Assembly (NCBI RefSeq): GCF_903944925.1
Contig: NZ_CAJATU010000105.1
Coordinates: 1 to 39,270, forward strand
Length of the DNA stretch: 39,270 bases
Direction: 5' to 3'
Source: an uncultured Rhodopila sp.
Lineage (GTDB): Bacteria > Pseudomonadota > Alphaproteobacteria > Acetobacterales > Acetobacteraceae
Part shown: positions 24,893-32,993 of the stretch, piece after piece
Numbering within the stretch: position 1 is the first letter of the stretch
How the letters are laid out: each line of letters starts with the position of its first letter
Program-made: the position numbers and the translations under genes
Notes under the pieces: generated by a model
What the model saw: the letters and a program-made list of their open reading frames with translations, nothing else
Told to the model about the DNA's origin: nothing
The model's database searches: none

Positions 24893-25714
24893 TCACGCCG
24901 CGGCCAGAAACTCCACCACCGCCTCGCTGAACCGCACGGGATCGTCCTCGAACATCGCATGCGTGGCGTTGGGAATGATCTCCACCTTCGCGCCCGGAAC
25001 ACGCGCCGCCAGGGCGCGCAGCACCACCGGCAGCGCGCCGGGAGTCTTCTCCCCGCCGATGAACAGCGTCGGCACGCGGATGCTTTCGGCATCGGCGCGC
25101 GTGAAGGGCGGCCGTTGCTCGTTCACCTGGCCCAGCAAGGTCCGGGCGTTGTCGCGCAGCGGCTGCTGCGCCGTCGGCGGCAGGCTGCGCCAGACGCCGG
25201 GACCGCTGATCGCATCGACGAACTTCGCGACCCCGGCCTCGATATCGCCGGCTGCGATCGTCTCGACCGCTGCGGCGACGTGGGAACGGAACGCCGGCAG
25301 GGTGGCCCCTGTCGCCGGTGCCAGCGATGCGTCCAGGTCGCCGCCCGGTTCCGCCAGGACCAACCGGCGCAGCAAATCCGGCCGCTGCTGCGCCACCCGG
25401 AAGGCGATGTGGCCGCCGCGGGAGTGGCCGAGCAGGTTCAGCCTGCCGCCGGTTGGGCCGCCCACGGCTTCCAGGAATGCGATCACGTCGGCGACGTGCT
25501 GGGCAATGGTGAAACCGCCGCCGATGCCGTCCCAATGTTCCGGAAAGAACCGCCGCAAACTGGGGACGATCACGCGATGCCGCTGCGACAACGGCCCGAG
25601 CACCGGCGACCAGGTGCGAAAATCGCCGAGCGAGCCGTGGATGCAGACCAGCGTCTCGCCGCTGCCGATGTCGAGATACGCCATGTCGTAGCCGTTGACG
25701 CGCTGACGCAACAT
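24893..25714 (-). CDS. Alpha/beta-fold hydrolase
   Basis: The 273-residue protein shows the alpha/beta hydrolase pattern. The oxyanion motif is LVCIHGSLGDFRTW, the nucleophile elbow is LNLLGHSRGGHIAF with the catalytic Ser, and the late strand PTLFIGGEKTPG should carry the acid. The catalytic His lies in PNATHAMFEDDPVRFSEAVV. It resembles the esterase/C-C hydrolase group, and the substrate is unknown. The ATG at 25714 (MLRQRVNGYDMAYLDIGSGE) is the family start. It is divergent from the DUF3237 gene over 135 bp. Confidence 0.85.
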   Translation of the reverse strand: MLRQRVNGYDMAYLDIGSGETLVCIHGSLGDFRTWSPVLGPLSQRHRVIVPSLRRFFPEHWDGIGGGFTIAQHVADVIAFLEAVGGPTGGRLNLLGHSRGGHIAFRVAQQRPDLLRRLVLAEPGGDLDASLAPATGATLPAFRSHVAAAVETIAAGDIEAGVAKFVDAISGPGVWRSLPPTAQQPLRDNARTLLGQVNEQRPPFTRADAESIRVPTLFIGGEKTPGALPVVLRALAARVPGAKVEIIPNATHAMFEDDPVRFSEAVVEFLAAA

Positions 25715-25849
25715 TGCCCTGTCCTGTGCTTGTGCCGGCAGTCTTGCAACCGGCGCCGGGTCGTTGCAAGGCGGCTGTCGCGGGTTCACCTTGTCTACCG
25801 CCGCCGGATCAGGTCTGATCCGTACCGAGCGACGGGAGGAGTCGAACCA

Positions 25850-26308
25850 ATGGCGGAAATCCGCACATCCCACCTGATCACGATGAAGCTCGCCGTCAGC
25901 GGCCTGCAGCCCATCGGTGAGACGCCCATCGGCAACCGCCGCATCGGCCTGGTGGCCGGCGGCACGTTTGAAGGACCGAAGCTGCGCGGCATCGTGCTGC
26001 CCGGCGGCGCGGACTGGATCATCGGCCGCCCGGACGGCGTCACCATGCTCGACGTGCGCATCGTGCTGCAGACCGATGACGGCGCCGCCATCGGCCTGAC
26101 CTATCGCGGCCTGCGCCACGGACCTGCGGACGTGATGGCGAAGGTCAACAGCGGCCAGTTCGTCGATCCATCGTTGTTCTACTTCCGGATTGCTGCCACG
26201 TTCGAAACAGCCGCGCCGCGATACGCCTGGCTGAACGGCGTGTTCGGCATCGGCACGGGCAGCCGCCCGCCGGAAGGTCCCGTCTACGACATCTTCGAGG
26301 TGCTCTGA
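25850..26308 (+). CDS. DUF3237 domain protein
   Basis: The 152-residue protein matches DUF3237, a small beta-barrel family. Visible hallmarks are VAGGTFEGPKLRGIVLPGGA, DWIIGRPDGVTMLDVRIVLQ, TDDGAAIGLTYRGLRHG and the ending YAWLNGVFGIGTG. Members occur beside catabolic enzymes for aromatic or acyl compounds, but no reaction is firmly known. GGGAGGAG lies about 9 bp before the ATG. The dehydrogenase gene begins 2 bp after its stop, so the two form an operon. Confidence 0.85.
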   Translation: MAEIRTSHLITMKLAVSGLQPIGETPIGNRRIGLVAGGTFEGPKLRGIVLPGGADWIIGRPDGVTMLDVRIVLQTDDGAAIGLTYRGLRHGPADVMAKVNSGQFVDPSLFYFRIAATFETAAPRYAWLNGVFGIGTGSRPPEGPVYDIFEVL

Positions 26309-26310
26309 TC

Positions 26311-27213
26311 ATGGCTGTACGAATCGGATTTATCGGCCTCGGCAACATGGGTGGTCCGATGGCGGCCAACCTGGTGAAGGCAGGCCACAAAGTCACCGGC
26401 TTCGATCTCAACCCGGCGGCGCTGGAGGCGTTGGAAAACGCCGGCGGCAAGATCGCCGACAGCGCCACCGGCGCGGCGGAGGGTGCTCAGGTCGTTATCA
26501 CCATGCTGCCCGCCGGCGAGCATGTGCGGCAGGTGTTCCTGCACCAGGGCGGCCTGATCGACGAGGTCAAGGACGCCAGGCCGCTACTGATCGACTGTTC
26601 CACCATCGATGTGGACACCGCCCGCGAAGTTACGGCCGCCGCGGCGGAGGTGGGCTTGGCGATGCTGGACGCCCCCGTCTCGGGCGGCACCGCGGGCGCC
26701 CAAAACGGCACCCTGACCTTCATGGTCGGCGGCACCGACGAGGCGTTCGCCTGCGGCAAGCCGATACTGGCGGCGATGGGGAAGAATATCTTTCACGCGG
26801 GGGGACCGGGTGCCGGCCAGGCCGTCAAAATCTGCAACAACATGATGCTGGCCATCAACATGGTTGGCGTCTCGGAGGGGTTCCTGCTGGCGCAGAAACT
26901 CGGCCTGGACTGGACCACGCTGCACCAGATCTGCTCCACCGCGACGGCGAATTCCTGGGCGCTGTCGAACTACTGTCCCGCGCCCGGTCCGGTGCCGGCC
27001 GCGCCGTCGAACCGCGACTACGCCGCCGGGTTCGCCGCGGCACTGATGGTCAAGGACGTCAAGCTGGCGCAGGCGGCGGCGGAAGCTACGGGTTCGCCCA
27101 CGCCGCTGGGGACGCAGGCGTTGAGCTTCTACCAGAAGGTTGTGGAGGAGGGCGACGGCGGGAAGGATTTCTCGGTCGTCTTCCGCTGGCTGGCAAAGCA
27201 GAAGCGGGAGTAA
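26311..27213 (+). CDS. mmsB: 3-hydroxyisobutyrate dehydrogenase family protein
   Basis: The 300-residue enzyme belongs to the beta-hydroxyacid dehydrogenase family. The NAD-binding motif is GFIGLGNMGGPMAANLVKAG near the start. The substrate motif is DAPVSGGTAGAQNGTL, and the catalytic Lys lies in GPGAGQAVKICNNM near residue 170. The later block NYCPAPGPVPAAPSNRDY with LMVKDVKLAQ is that of true 3-hydroxyisobutyrate dehydrogenases, which work in valine breakdown. Lack of other valine genes nearby and pairing with a DUF3237 gene leave open a different hydroxyacid substrate. Confidence 0.88.
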   Translation: MAVRIGFIGLGNMGGPMAANLVKAGHKVTGFDLNPAALEALENAGGKIADSATGAAEGAQVVITMLPAGEHVRQVFLHQGGLIDEVKDARPLLIDCSTIDVDTAREVTAAAAEVGLAMLDAPVSGGTAGAQNGTLTFMVGGTDEAFACGKPILAAMGKNIFHAGGPGAGQAVKICNNMMLAINMVGVSEGFLLAQKLGLDWTTLHQICSTATANSWALSNYCPAPGPVPAAPSNRDYAAGFAAALMVKDVKLAQAAAEATGSPTPLGTQALSFYQKVVEEGDGGKDFSVVFRWLAKQKRE

Positions 27214-27271
27214 CCGCGGCTGTCAGCCGTCACGGCCCGGACCAGCCGATACAAGGCGGCATGGTGTGCGG

Positions 27272-28573
27272 TTATCCGCGGCCGCCGAACGCCTCCAGGG
27301 CCACCCGAAGCTCCGTGTGAGTAGCGGCGTAGCTCGCGATCGAAATACCTTGCGAGATCGCGTCCCACGCCTGGCGGATGCTGGCCGCGCCGCCGGCCGG
27401 TCCCATCGGATGGCCGAACACCCCGCGGCCGGGCACGAAGCCGAAATCGGGGGTGCCGATCTTCCGGTAGACTCCCTCCAGCGTTGCCGCCGAATCGCTC
27501 CCCCCCGGCACCGGCAGGCAGGGCTTGATCGGCCCCATCGGCTCCAGGCAGGCGCGGACGCAATCCAGCACCTCGTTCTCGGGAGTCATCATGCGGCCGC
27601 CAAAACCCGGCATGATCACCGAATCGAACCCCGCCAGCCGCTGCAAACGCGTCAGGACCCGCGAGTGGATCCCATACCCCGCCAGCCGGCTGAACGCGGC
27701 TATGAACGGGAAATGCGCGATCAGCGGCACCCGGGCGTGGCGGCGGAGCATCCGCACCCCGCTCAGGCCCACCGGCATGGCGTTCACCAGCAGGGCGTTG
27801 GCGCCTTTTTCGATCGCCAGGTCATGCAGTTCGACCAGGCGATCGACCTCGTCGGTGATGTTCGCGAGGTAGATCTTCGGCACCCCGGTCTCGCGCTCCG
27901 CCCGCAGGCGCGCCTCGCCCAGGGCGGCGGCGCGTTCAGTCAGCGGACACCACGGGATGTCGGCGAGCATCTCGTCATCCTTGGCGATATCCAGCCCGCC
28001 CAGCCAGCTCTGGTAGCCGAGTTCGGCGAAGGGTGCCGCCGGCAGTCCGATATTGGGCTTGATGACCCCGAAGAAAATCGGCCGCCCCTGCGCCTGCAAG
28101 CGGTCGCGCAGGCCGGCGATGCCGAATTGCGGCCCTTGAAACGCGGCCAGGAAGGAGTCCGGAAAGCGAATGTCCTGCAGCCGGATCAGCGGGATGCCGG
28201 GCGAGAAGAACACGCCTTCACCGCACACCGCCGACAGCAGGTTGGGGATGCGCGGACCGAAATTGCCGTGCGGATGGGCGATGGTGACGCTGCAGGCATG
28301 GACGGCGCCGCGCACGGCGCACTCCACTGGGATGCTGAAGCCGGACGGACGCGGTTCGGCGTGCAGTTCCAGGACTTTGGCGGCGAAGCGCGGCCGGAAA
28401 TCCTCATCGATGCCGACGCGCCGCCACTGCGCGGTGGATTGCTCGCTGCACAGATGCGCCGCGGCCTCGCGCGGGTCGCCGGCGCATTCGAAGTCGAAGT
28501 CCAGCTCCAGGTAGTCCTCGGCGTTCAGATCGGCGCGGCGCGCGTAGAAGTCGGCGATGTCGTCCGGGGTCAT
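27272..28573 (-). CDS. RuBisCO-like protein (form IV)
   Basis: The 433-residue protein has the RuBisCO large-subunit fold. The barrel start [10 protein letters not shown] holds K172, equivalent to K175 of plant RuBis[17 protein letters not shown] keeps the metal site as K198, D200 and E201. The phosphate loops are LPVPGGSDS (352-360) and [17 protein letters not shown] (382-398). True RuBisCO residues are lost: the second Lys of KPK is Asn, HIHRAMH is replaced by IAHFPFI, and loop 6 reads [11 protein letters not shown] without the catalytic Lys. It should therefore enolise or isomerise a sugar-type phosphate and not fix CO2. The ATG overlaps the stop of the YjbQ gene. The substrate is unknown. 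Confidence 0.88.
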   Translation of the reverse strand: MTPDDIADFYARRADLNAEDYLELDFDFECAGDPREAAAHLCSEQSTAQWRRVGIDEDFRPRFAAKVLELHAEPRPSGFSIPVECAVRGAVHACSVTIAHPHGNFGPRIPNLLSAVCGEGVFFSPGIPLIRLQDIRFPDSFLAAFQGPQFGIAGLRDRLQAQGRPIFFGVIKPNIGLPAAPFAELGYQSWLGGLDIAKDDEMLADIPWCPLTERAAALGEARLRAERETGVPKIYLANITDEVDRLVELHDLAIEKGANALLVNAMPVGLSGVRMLRRHARVPLIAHFPFIAAFSRLAGYGIHSRVLTRLQRLAGFDSVIMPGFGGRMMTPENEVLDCVRACLEPMGPIKPCLPVPGGSDSAATLEGVYRKIGTPDFGFVPGRGVFGHPMGPAGGAASIRQAWDAISQGISIASYAATHTELRVALEAFGGRG

Positions 28574-29001
28574 GCGACGGTACCGAGGATGTGCAGGTCG
28601 ATCGTCCGGCGTTCGCGCGGGCCGTCCAGCTCGATGAAAAAGATCGACTGCCAGCCACCCAGCAGCAACGCGCCGTCCGCCACCGGGATGGTCTCGGACG
28701 CGTTCATGAAAAGCCCCAGCAGGTGCGCGTGCGCGTTGTCCCGGTCGTCCACCGGGGCGAGGTTGTGCAGATAGTCTCCGTCGCGCGGCACCAGGCGCTT
28801 GAGGTGGGTGATCATGTCGCGCTGGAGTTGGGCCTCGCGTTCGTTGACGTTGACCCGGGCGGTGGTGTGCGGGGAGATCAGCGTCAGAAGGCCGTCCCGG
28901 ATGCCGGTGGAGGCGACCCAGTCGCGGATCTGGCCGGTGATGTCGATGATCTGTATCGGTTCGGCCGTGGCCAGTTCGATCCGGTGTCTGAGAATGTGCA
29001 A
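28570..29001 (-). CDS. YjbQ/UPF0047 family protein
   Basis: The 143-residue protein matches the YjbQ family: [39 protein letters not shown], and [20 protein letters not shown]. Conserved His residues in HTTA and NAHAH form a probable metal site. Some members show weak thiamine phosphate synthase activity in E. coli tests, but the true function is unsettled. A TTG at 29001 is the family-consistent start ([15 protein letters not shown]). Its stop overlaps the ATG of the RuBisCO-like gene, so they are translationally coupled. It is divergent from cowN. Confidence 0.85.
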   Translation of the reverse strand: MHILRHRIELATAEPIQIIDITGQIRDWVASTGIRDGLLTLISPHTTARVNVNEREAQLQRDMITHLKRLVPRDGDYLHNLAPVDDRDNAHAHLLGLFMNASETIPVADGALLLGGWQSIFFIELDGPRERRTIDLHILGTVA

Positions 29002-29144
29002 AGCGAATGACCTGCGCGCTGAAAACCCGGTTCGGGCAATACGGCGGGGTGTTATCGTGCAGCGGCTGCCCGGGCAAGGGTGGGGAGGCTGGCGCAGCGA
29101 GGCACGGACCGGATAAAACGCCGCGCTTTCGCATGGAGACCACG

Positions 29145-29441
29145 ATGTCCGATGAACCCGCCGCTGACGCAACCGACCGCTACGTCAGCTTTCTTGGCAT
29201 CGACTGCGACGGCAAAGCCCGCCAGATGATGGATCGTATCGATCGGCATTTGGCAATCCCGGAGCGCAACAACCTGTTTTGGCAGTATTTTTCAAAGAAG
29301 CGGGCGGGCGGCTCCGGACCCAAGCCGGACGACCTGTTCCTGCTGCATTCCCACATCAACCAGGTCAGGGAACTGTTCGAGACCTGGGAGGATGGGGAGG
29401 CGCTGCGGATGCTGGACCATCTGGAGGAGAAGTGCTGCTGA
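29145..29441 (+). CDS. cowN: CowN, CO-protection protein for nitrogenase
   Basis: The 98-residue product matches Cow[52 protein letters not shown], and an ending LDHLEEKCC with a Cys pair. CowN lets diazotrophs keep fixing nitrogen when carbon monoxide is present by protecting nitrogenase. This points to a nitrogen-fixing host, although no nif gene lies in the window. The ATG at 29145 is preferred over the one at 29133, because GGAG between them gives good spacing. No convincing sigma-54 promoter was found upstream. Confidence 0.9.
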   Translation: MSDEPAADATDRYVSFLGIDCDGKARQMMDRIDRHLAIPERNNLFWQYFSKKRAGGSGPKPDDLFLLHSHINQVRELFETWEDGEALRMLDHLEEKCC

Positions 29442-29680
29442 AGGCGGGATCGGCTTGTCTCGACCATGCCGGCAGGCGGATCTGGTGGGAGTGTGAGGTT
29501 CGCAGGGCGTGCGGAGACCTCGCCGTGGAGAGCGAGGCCGGTCACCCGTTTTTCTCGTTCGGTGTGGAGGAAATCCGCCGTTTCGAGGAATATGCCCAGC
29601 GTCGTCGGGTCGAGCCCACACCCTATCGCCGGCCGCCGACCTCATCGAGGTGCTTGAGCAAATCGGCCGGGTCCTCGTAG
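29432..29680 (+). CDS. Possible small unknown protein overlapping the end of cowN
   Basis: A GTG inside the last codons of cowN opens an 82-codon frame ([20 protein letters not shown], then CEVRRACGDLAVESEAG, FGVEEIRRFEEYAQRRRVEP). Codon third positions are mostly G or C, and the peptide looks protein-like with Trp and Cys residues. I know no family. The last 19 codons overlap the end of the convergent HAD gene, which is unusual and lowers confidence. If real, it is translationally coupled to cowN. Confidence 0.38.
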   Translation: MLLKAGSACLDHAGRRIWWECEVRRACGDLAVESEAGHPFFSFGVEEIRRFEEYAQRRRVEPTPYRRPPTSSRCLSKSAGSS

Positions 29681-30297
29681 ACCCGGGCGGCGCCGGCCCG
29701 TTCCAGCTCTTCCTGCCCGTACCCGCCGGACAGCAAGCCGACCCCCAATCCGCGGCACCGCCTTGCCGCCAGCATGTCCCAGATCGAATCCCCGATGATC
29801 ACCGCCGTCTCGGTGGACACGTTCAACCGCGCCGCCGCGGCCAGGAACAGATCCGGGTCCGGTTTCGCGTATTTAACCATGTCCCGGGTCACCACCGGGA
29901 CCCGCTGCGGGTCAACCCCCAGCGCCCGCAAATTCGGCGCTGCCGTTTCCATTCGACCGCTCGTGGCGATCGCCCACGGATGCCCGGCGGCATCCAGGGT
30001 CGCCAGCAATTCCTTCGCCCCGTTCAGCGGCCGCACCGAGGCGCCGAGCCGCGCATAGGCCGCGGCATGCAGCCTTGCCAGCCGCTCCACCCGCTCCGGG
30101 CTGATCTCCATCCCGGTCTCGCGCAGCAACTGGTTCACGAACAGCCCCCCGCTCATGCCGATGCGGCGATGGATGCGCCAGACTGCGAGGTCGATCCCTT
30201 CCTGGTCCAGCGCCTCCTTCCAGGCGAGCACGTGCTGGTACACGCTGTCCACCAGCGTGCCGTCGAGGTCGAACAGAAAGACCGAATCGATGTGCAT
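29623..30297 (-). CDS. HAD-family phosphatase (GphA/PGMB-like)
   Basis: The 224-residue protein is a subclass I HAD hydrolase. The nucleophile and acid/base Asp are D10 and D12 in FLFDLDGTLVDS. A helical cap follows (WKEALDQEGIDLAVWRIHRR). Motif II is WAIATSGRMETA, the Lys is in KYAKPDPDLFLAAA, and motif IV is AVIIGDSIWDMLAARR. Likely substrates are phosphoglycolate or sugar phosphates; the sequence does not decide. AAGGAG fits the ATG at 30297 better than the one at 30303. Confidence 0.87.
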   Translation of the reverse strand: MHIDSVFLFDLDGTLVDSVYQHVLAWKEALDQEGIDLAVWRIHRRIGMSGGLFVNQLLRETGMEISPERVERLARLHAAAYARLGASVRPLNGAKELLATLDAAGHPWAIATSGRMETAAPNLRALGVDPQRVPVVTRDMVKYAKPDPDLFLAAAARLNVSTETAVIIGDSIWDMLAARRCRGLGVGLLSGGYGQEELERAGAARVYEDPADLLKHLDEVGGRR

Positions 30298-30386
30298 GCT
30301 CATCTCCTTGATTCGCCTCGCCGGACCGGACCGAGGCGCGTATGGATGATGGGAACGGAGACCCCCATCGCCAACGGAGCCGGTTT

Positions 30387-31214
30387 GTGACGTTTTCCCG
30401 CGACGACGCTAGCCGCATCGCCGAAATCCTCGCCGCCGCGGCGCGCACCGAGATCATGCCCCGCTTCAAGGCGCTGGCGGATGGCGACGTGCGGCATAAG
30501 ACGTCCGTGTTCGACCCGGTGACCGAGGCGGATGAGGCGGCGGAGCGGGCGATCTCGGCGGCTCTGCTGGAGGCCTGGCCCGGTGCCGTGATCGTCGGCG
30601 AGGAAGCCACTGCGGCGGACCCGTCGCTGCCCGGGCGGCTGGCGGAGGCGAAGCTGGCGTTCACGGTCGATCCGATCGACGGGACGCGGAATTTCGTCGC
30701 CGGGCTGCCGTTGTTCGGGGTGATGGCGGCGGCGATCGTGGATGGCGCAGTGGTGGCGGGCGTGATCCACGATCCGGTGTGCCAGGACACGGTGTGGGCG
30801 CTGAAGGGCGGGGGCGCGTGGCTGTCGCGCGACGGCCGCCCGCCGAAGCGGCTGCAGGTCGCCGCTCCCGCGGCGCTCGACCGGATGGAGGGGATCGCCG
30901 GCACGCATTATTTGCCGGAGCCGCTGCGCGCGACAGTGCTGCGCAACCTGCCGCGGCTGGGGTCCTCGACCTGGTTGCGCTGCGCCGCGCATGAATATCG
31001 GATGGCGGCGTCCGGGGCGTGCCATGTGCTGTTCTACAACCGGCTGATGCCGTGGGATCACGCCCCGGGCTGGCTGCTGCACCAGGAGGCGGGGGGATAC
31101 AGCGCGCATTTCGACGGGTCCGCGTATGTGCCGGCGCATACCACCGGCGGCCTGATCTGCGCACCGGACCGGGCGAGTTGGCAGATCGTGCGGGATGCGT
31201 TGATAGGCGGGTAA
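30387..31214 (+). CDS. Inositol monophosphatase family protein
   Basis: The 275-residue enzyme has the lithium-sensitive phosphatase signatures: VTEADEAAERAI, VIVGEEATA, the metal motif FTVDPIDGTRNFVAGLPLFG, and the C-terminal MPWDHAPGWLLHQEAGG. Members dephosphorylate inositol-1-phosphate, histidinol phosphate or related compounds. The GTG at 30387 with GGAG 7 bp before it begins MTFSRDDASRIAEIL and suits the family. An ATG at 30342 would add 15 unrelated residues. It is divergent from the HAD phosphatase. Confidence 0.88.
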   Translation: MTFSRDDASRIAEILAAAARTEIMPRFKALADGDVRHKTSVFDPVTEADEAAERAISAALLEAWPGAVIVGEEATAADPSLPGRLAEAKLAFTVDPIDGTRNFVAGLPLFGVMAAAIVDGAVVAGVIHDPVCQDTVWALKGGGAWLSRDGRPPKRLQVAAPAALDRMEGIAGTHYLPEPLRATVLRNLPRLGSSTWLRCAAHEYRMAASGACHVLFYNRLMPWDHAPGWLLHQEAGGYSAHFDGSAYVPAHTTGGLICAPDRASWQIVRDALIGG

Positions 31215-31221
31215 GGGGTAG

Positions 31222-31635
31222 TCAGGACGGCGCGAGGGAGCGCAAGGCGGCTTCGAGCCGGCCGATAAGGTCGAGCGCCGCTTCCAGTTCGGCGACTGAC
31301 GGTTCTGGTTCGGGGCCACTCTCGCCGGGATAGCGATATGCGATGCTCCAGGTCGTCCAATCCTGTAGCGGTGTCAGCAAGTCGTCGAGCGCAGGGAAAT
31401 GCGGACGGACAAGCCCGGCGAGCGCGTCGAGGTCATGCGTTGCGCACATGTGCGCCGGCCCTGACGAGAAACCCTTAAGCAATTTCTCAGCGGCCTGCTG
31501 GCAATGGTATGCCGCCGCATCGCACAAAGGCGGATCGGCGGTCAGGCAAAGCCTCGCAACCCGCCGGTCGGACTCGGCGACCCGCAACCATGCGATGATT
31601 TCCTGCCAACTGTCCGCGGGGTCAGTGCCGCTCAT
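31222..31635 (-). CDS. HEPN domain protein of an MNT/HEPN toxin-antitoxin pair
   Basis: The 137-residue protein is a HEPN helical bundle. The defining helix is AAYHCQQAAEKLLKGF, followed by THDLDALAGLV and the IAYRYPGE segment typical of HEPN proteins paired with minimal nucleotidyltransferases. HEPN proteins are often RNases held in check by their partner. The ATG at 31635 lies inside the end of the MNT gene (14-bp overlap), so the two are coupled. A TTG at 31644 is a weaker alternative. Confidence 0.83.
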   Translation of the reverse strand: MSGTDPADSWQEIIAWLRVAESDRRVARLCLTADPPLCDAAAYHCQQAAEKLLKGFSSGPAHMCATHDLDALAGLVRPHFPALDDLLTPLQDWTTWSIAYRYPGESGPEPEPSVAELEAALDLIGRLEAALRSLAPS

Positions 31636-31915
31636 AGACGACAATGCCCTCTAGCGCGGCGGAGCGTGACAGGGTGTTGGCGATCTTCGACTTGCGCAGG
31701 AAAGTGGCCTCGCGAACCGGGATCACATCGGCTGGGTGGTGATAGGATCGCCGGGATTCAAAGCCCGCCTTGAGCGTAACTTTCTCCGCCGGCGTCTCGT
31801 CGTCAACGATGACCAGCAGATCGATATCGCTGTCCGGTCCCGCCTCTCCACGAGCGGCGGAGCCGAACACGATCACCCGCCGCGGGTTGAAATAGGCAAC
31901 CACGGGATCGAGCAA
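31622..31915 (-). CDS. MNT-type minimal nucleotidyltransferase
   Basis: The 97-residue protein is a stand-alone nucleotidyltransferase with the GSX10DXD-type motif: VIVFGSAARGEAGPDSDIDLLV. MNT proteins neutralise their HEPN partner, in known cases by attaching AMP to a tyrosine. The first usable codon is TTG at 31915 (MLDPVVAYFNPRRV); no ATG or GTG fits upstream. It lies directly upstream of the HEPN gene. Confidence 0.83.
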   Translation of the reverse strand: MLDPVVAYFNPRRVIVFGSAARGEAGPDSDIDLLVIVDDETPAEKVTLKAGFESRRSYHHPADVIPVREATFLRKSKIANTLSRSAALEGIVVYERH

Positions 31916-31978
31916 TTCAGCGGGGACGAGGTTCGCGCTTATACCTGACTGTAACCAAACGGGTGCGACTCTGACAGA

Positions 31979-32241
31979 CTATATTGTGGTCGCGGCACGC
32001 TCGTCAGTCTCTTTTGAGCGCCGATCGGCTCGCACCGCTTCGACCTCGGCCATGATCTCGTCGTCGGTCATGGGCGGAATGGCAGCGGTCTGATTTGCCT
32101 CGCAACGTCCAGCAGCGCATGGCCGGCGAGCCGCCGCACGGCGTCATCGAGCAGTCGTCGGATTGCGGTGTTCGAGAGCAAACCGGCACTCTCCGCGCGC
32201 CGCGCCAAATCGTCCTGAAGACTGATTTTTATGGTGGTCAT
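31979..32241 (-). pseudogene. Frameshifted antitoxin gene (ribbon-helix-helix-like)
   Basis: From an ATG at 32241 the frame reads MTTIKISLQDDLARRAESAG, then LLSNTAIRRLLDDAVRRLAG, and stops at 32068 after 57 residues. A second frame, shifted by one base, continues naturally with AIPPMTDDEIMAEVEAVRAD, then RRSK, to a stop at 31979. Together they reproduce a known antitoxin layout in which the two parts are one chain. One base was evidently lost or gained just before 32070. The second ATG overlaps the first stop, so the two halves might still be coupled. No PIN-type toxin follows; the MNT gene lies next. Confidence 0.6.
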
Positions 32242-32395
32242 TGAACTGCCTGAAAACCTCGGCCCGTGTTCAGGAGCACTCTAGACGAACCGCTCGCCAA
32301 GGGCGAGGCGTTCAACGGCGGCGCGACCTTGCAAAGTGCCGGCAACCGGGTCCAACGCGGTCTGACGCGTCTCCGCTGCCCCGCCGGTTTCCGCC

Positions 32396-32435
32396 TTGAC
32401 ATCAGTCGCCGCATGCGTCACATGTGACGCATGCG
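32396..32435 (+). promoter_or_regulatory. mazEF promoter -35 box and 26-bp perfect palindrome
   Basis: A consensus TTGACA lies at 32396-32401. From 32410 to 32435 the sequence is a perfect palindrome with centre CACATGTG and ends CGCATGC/GCATGCG. It covers the expected -10 region and the ATG at 32431. This is the expected place for a MazE-MazF autorepression site. The -10 match is weak. The distance from the -35 box puts the transcript start at about the ATG itself, so the mRNA may be leaderless; no ribosome binding site is present. Confidence 0.6.
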
Positions 32436-32655
32436 AGGCTCTGCATCATCGCTAACCCGCACGCAGCGTTACCGCGACGGCCTACGCCGCCGCGGTTTGC
32501 GCCCGGTCCAAATATGGGTCCCGGACACCCGCGCTCCCGGCTTCGCGGCGGAGATCCAGCGCCAATGCGAGCTTATCAACGCAGCCGATCGGCAGGAGAA
32601 CCTGATGGCCTGGGTCGAGGATGTCAGCGTGTTCGATGAGGACGACCCTGCGTGA
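32431..32655 (+). CDS. mazE: MazE-type antitoxin (DUF3018 family)
   Basis: The 74-residue protein carries the DUF3018/MazE pattern: RTQRYRDGLRRRGLRPVQIW, then VPDTRAPGFAAEIQRQCELI, and an acidic tail (MAWVEDVSVFDEDDPA) that should bind the toxin. It would repress the operon through its N-terminal DNA-binding part. Its stop overlaps the GTG start of the toxin gene. The start codon sits inside the palindrome. Confidence 0.85.
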   Translation: MRGSASSLTRTQRYRDGLRRRGLRPVQIWVPDTRAPGFAAEIQRQCELINAADRQENLMAWVEDVSVFDEDDPA

Positions 32656-32984
32656 AGCGTGGAGACGTCGTCGCCGTCGCCGATCGTGGTGGCGACTTTA
32701 CCGGGAAGCCGCGGCCCGGAGTGATCGTCCAGTCCGATCTGTTCGCAGCAATGGAGAGTGTCACGATTTGTCCGCTGACATCCGTGCCTCTGGACGTGCC
32801 CGCAACACGGCTAAGGATCCAACCTTCCGCCGAGTTGACCTTGCGCACGGCGTCCTGGATCGCGGTTGACAAAATCACCTCCGTCCGCCGCGACCCTATC
32901 GGCCCGCCGATGGGTCGGCTGGCGCCCGAGGACCTGCAACGGCTGAACGGCGCAATCGCGGTGTTTCTCGGCCTCGGCGGCTGA
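32652..32984 (+). CDS. mazF: MazF/PemK-type endoribonuclease toxin
   Basis: The 110-residue protein is a MazF fold toxin that cleaves mRNA. Hallmarks are MKRGDVVAVADRGGDFTGKP with RPGVIVQSD, SVTICPLTS, and the catalytic-site strand ASWIAVDKITSVRRD, where the family has a conserved Asp-Lys. The GTG start overlaps the antitoxin stop (GTGA), the usual coupling in mazEF. It ends 9 bp before the end of the convergent acyl-CoA dehydrogenase gene. Confidence 0.9.
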   Translation: MKRGDVVAVADRGGDFTGKPRPGVIVQSDLFAAMESVTICPLTSVPLDVPATRLRIQPSAELTLRTASWIAVDKITSVRRDPIGPPMGRLAPEDLQRLNGAIAVFLGLGG

Positions 32985-32993
32985 ACCCGCGCT

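Noticed and set aside
29002..29144. Sigma-54 promoter or NifA site upstream of cowN
   Set aside because: GG and GC pairs with roughly the right spacing exist (near 29080-29105), but none matches the -24/-12 consensus well and no TGT-N10-ACA site was found.
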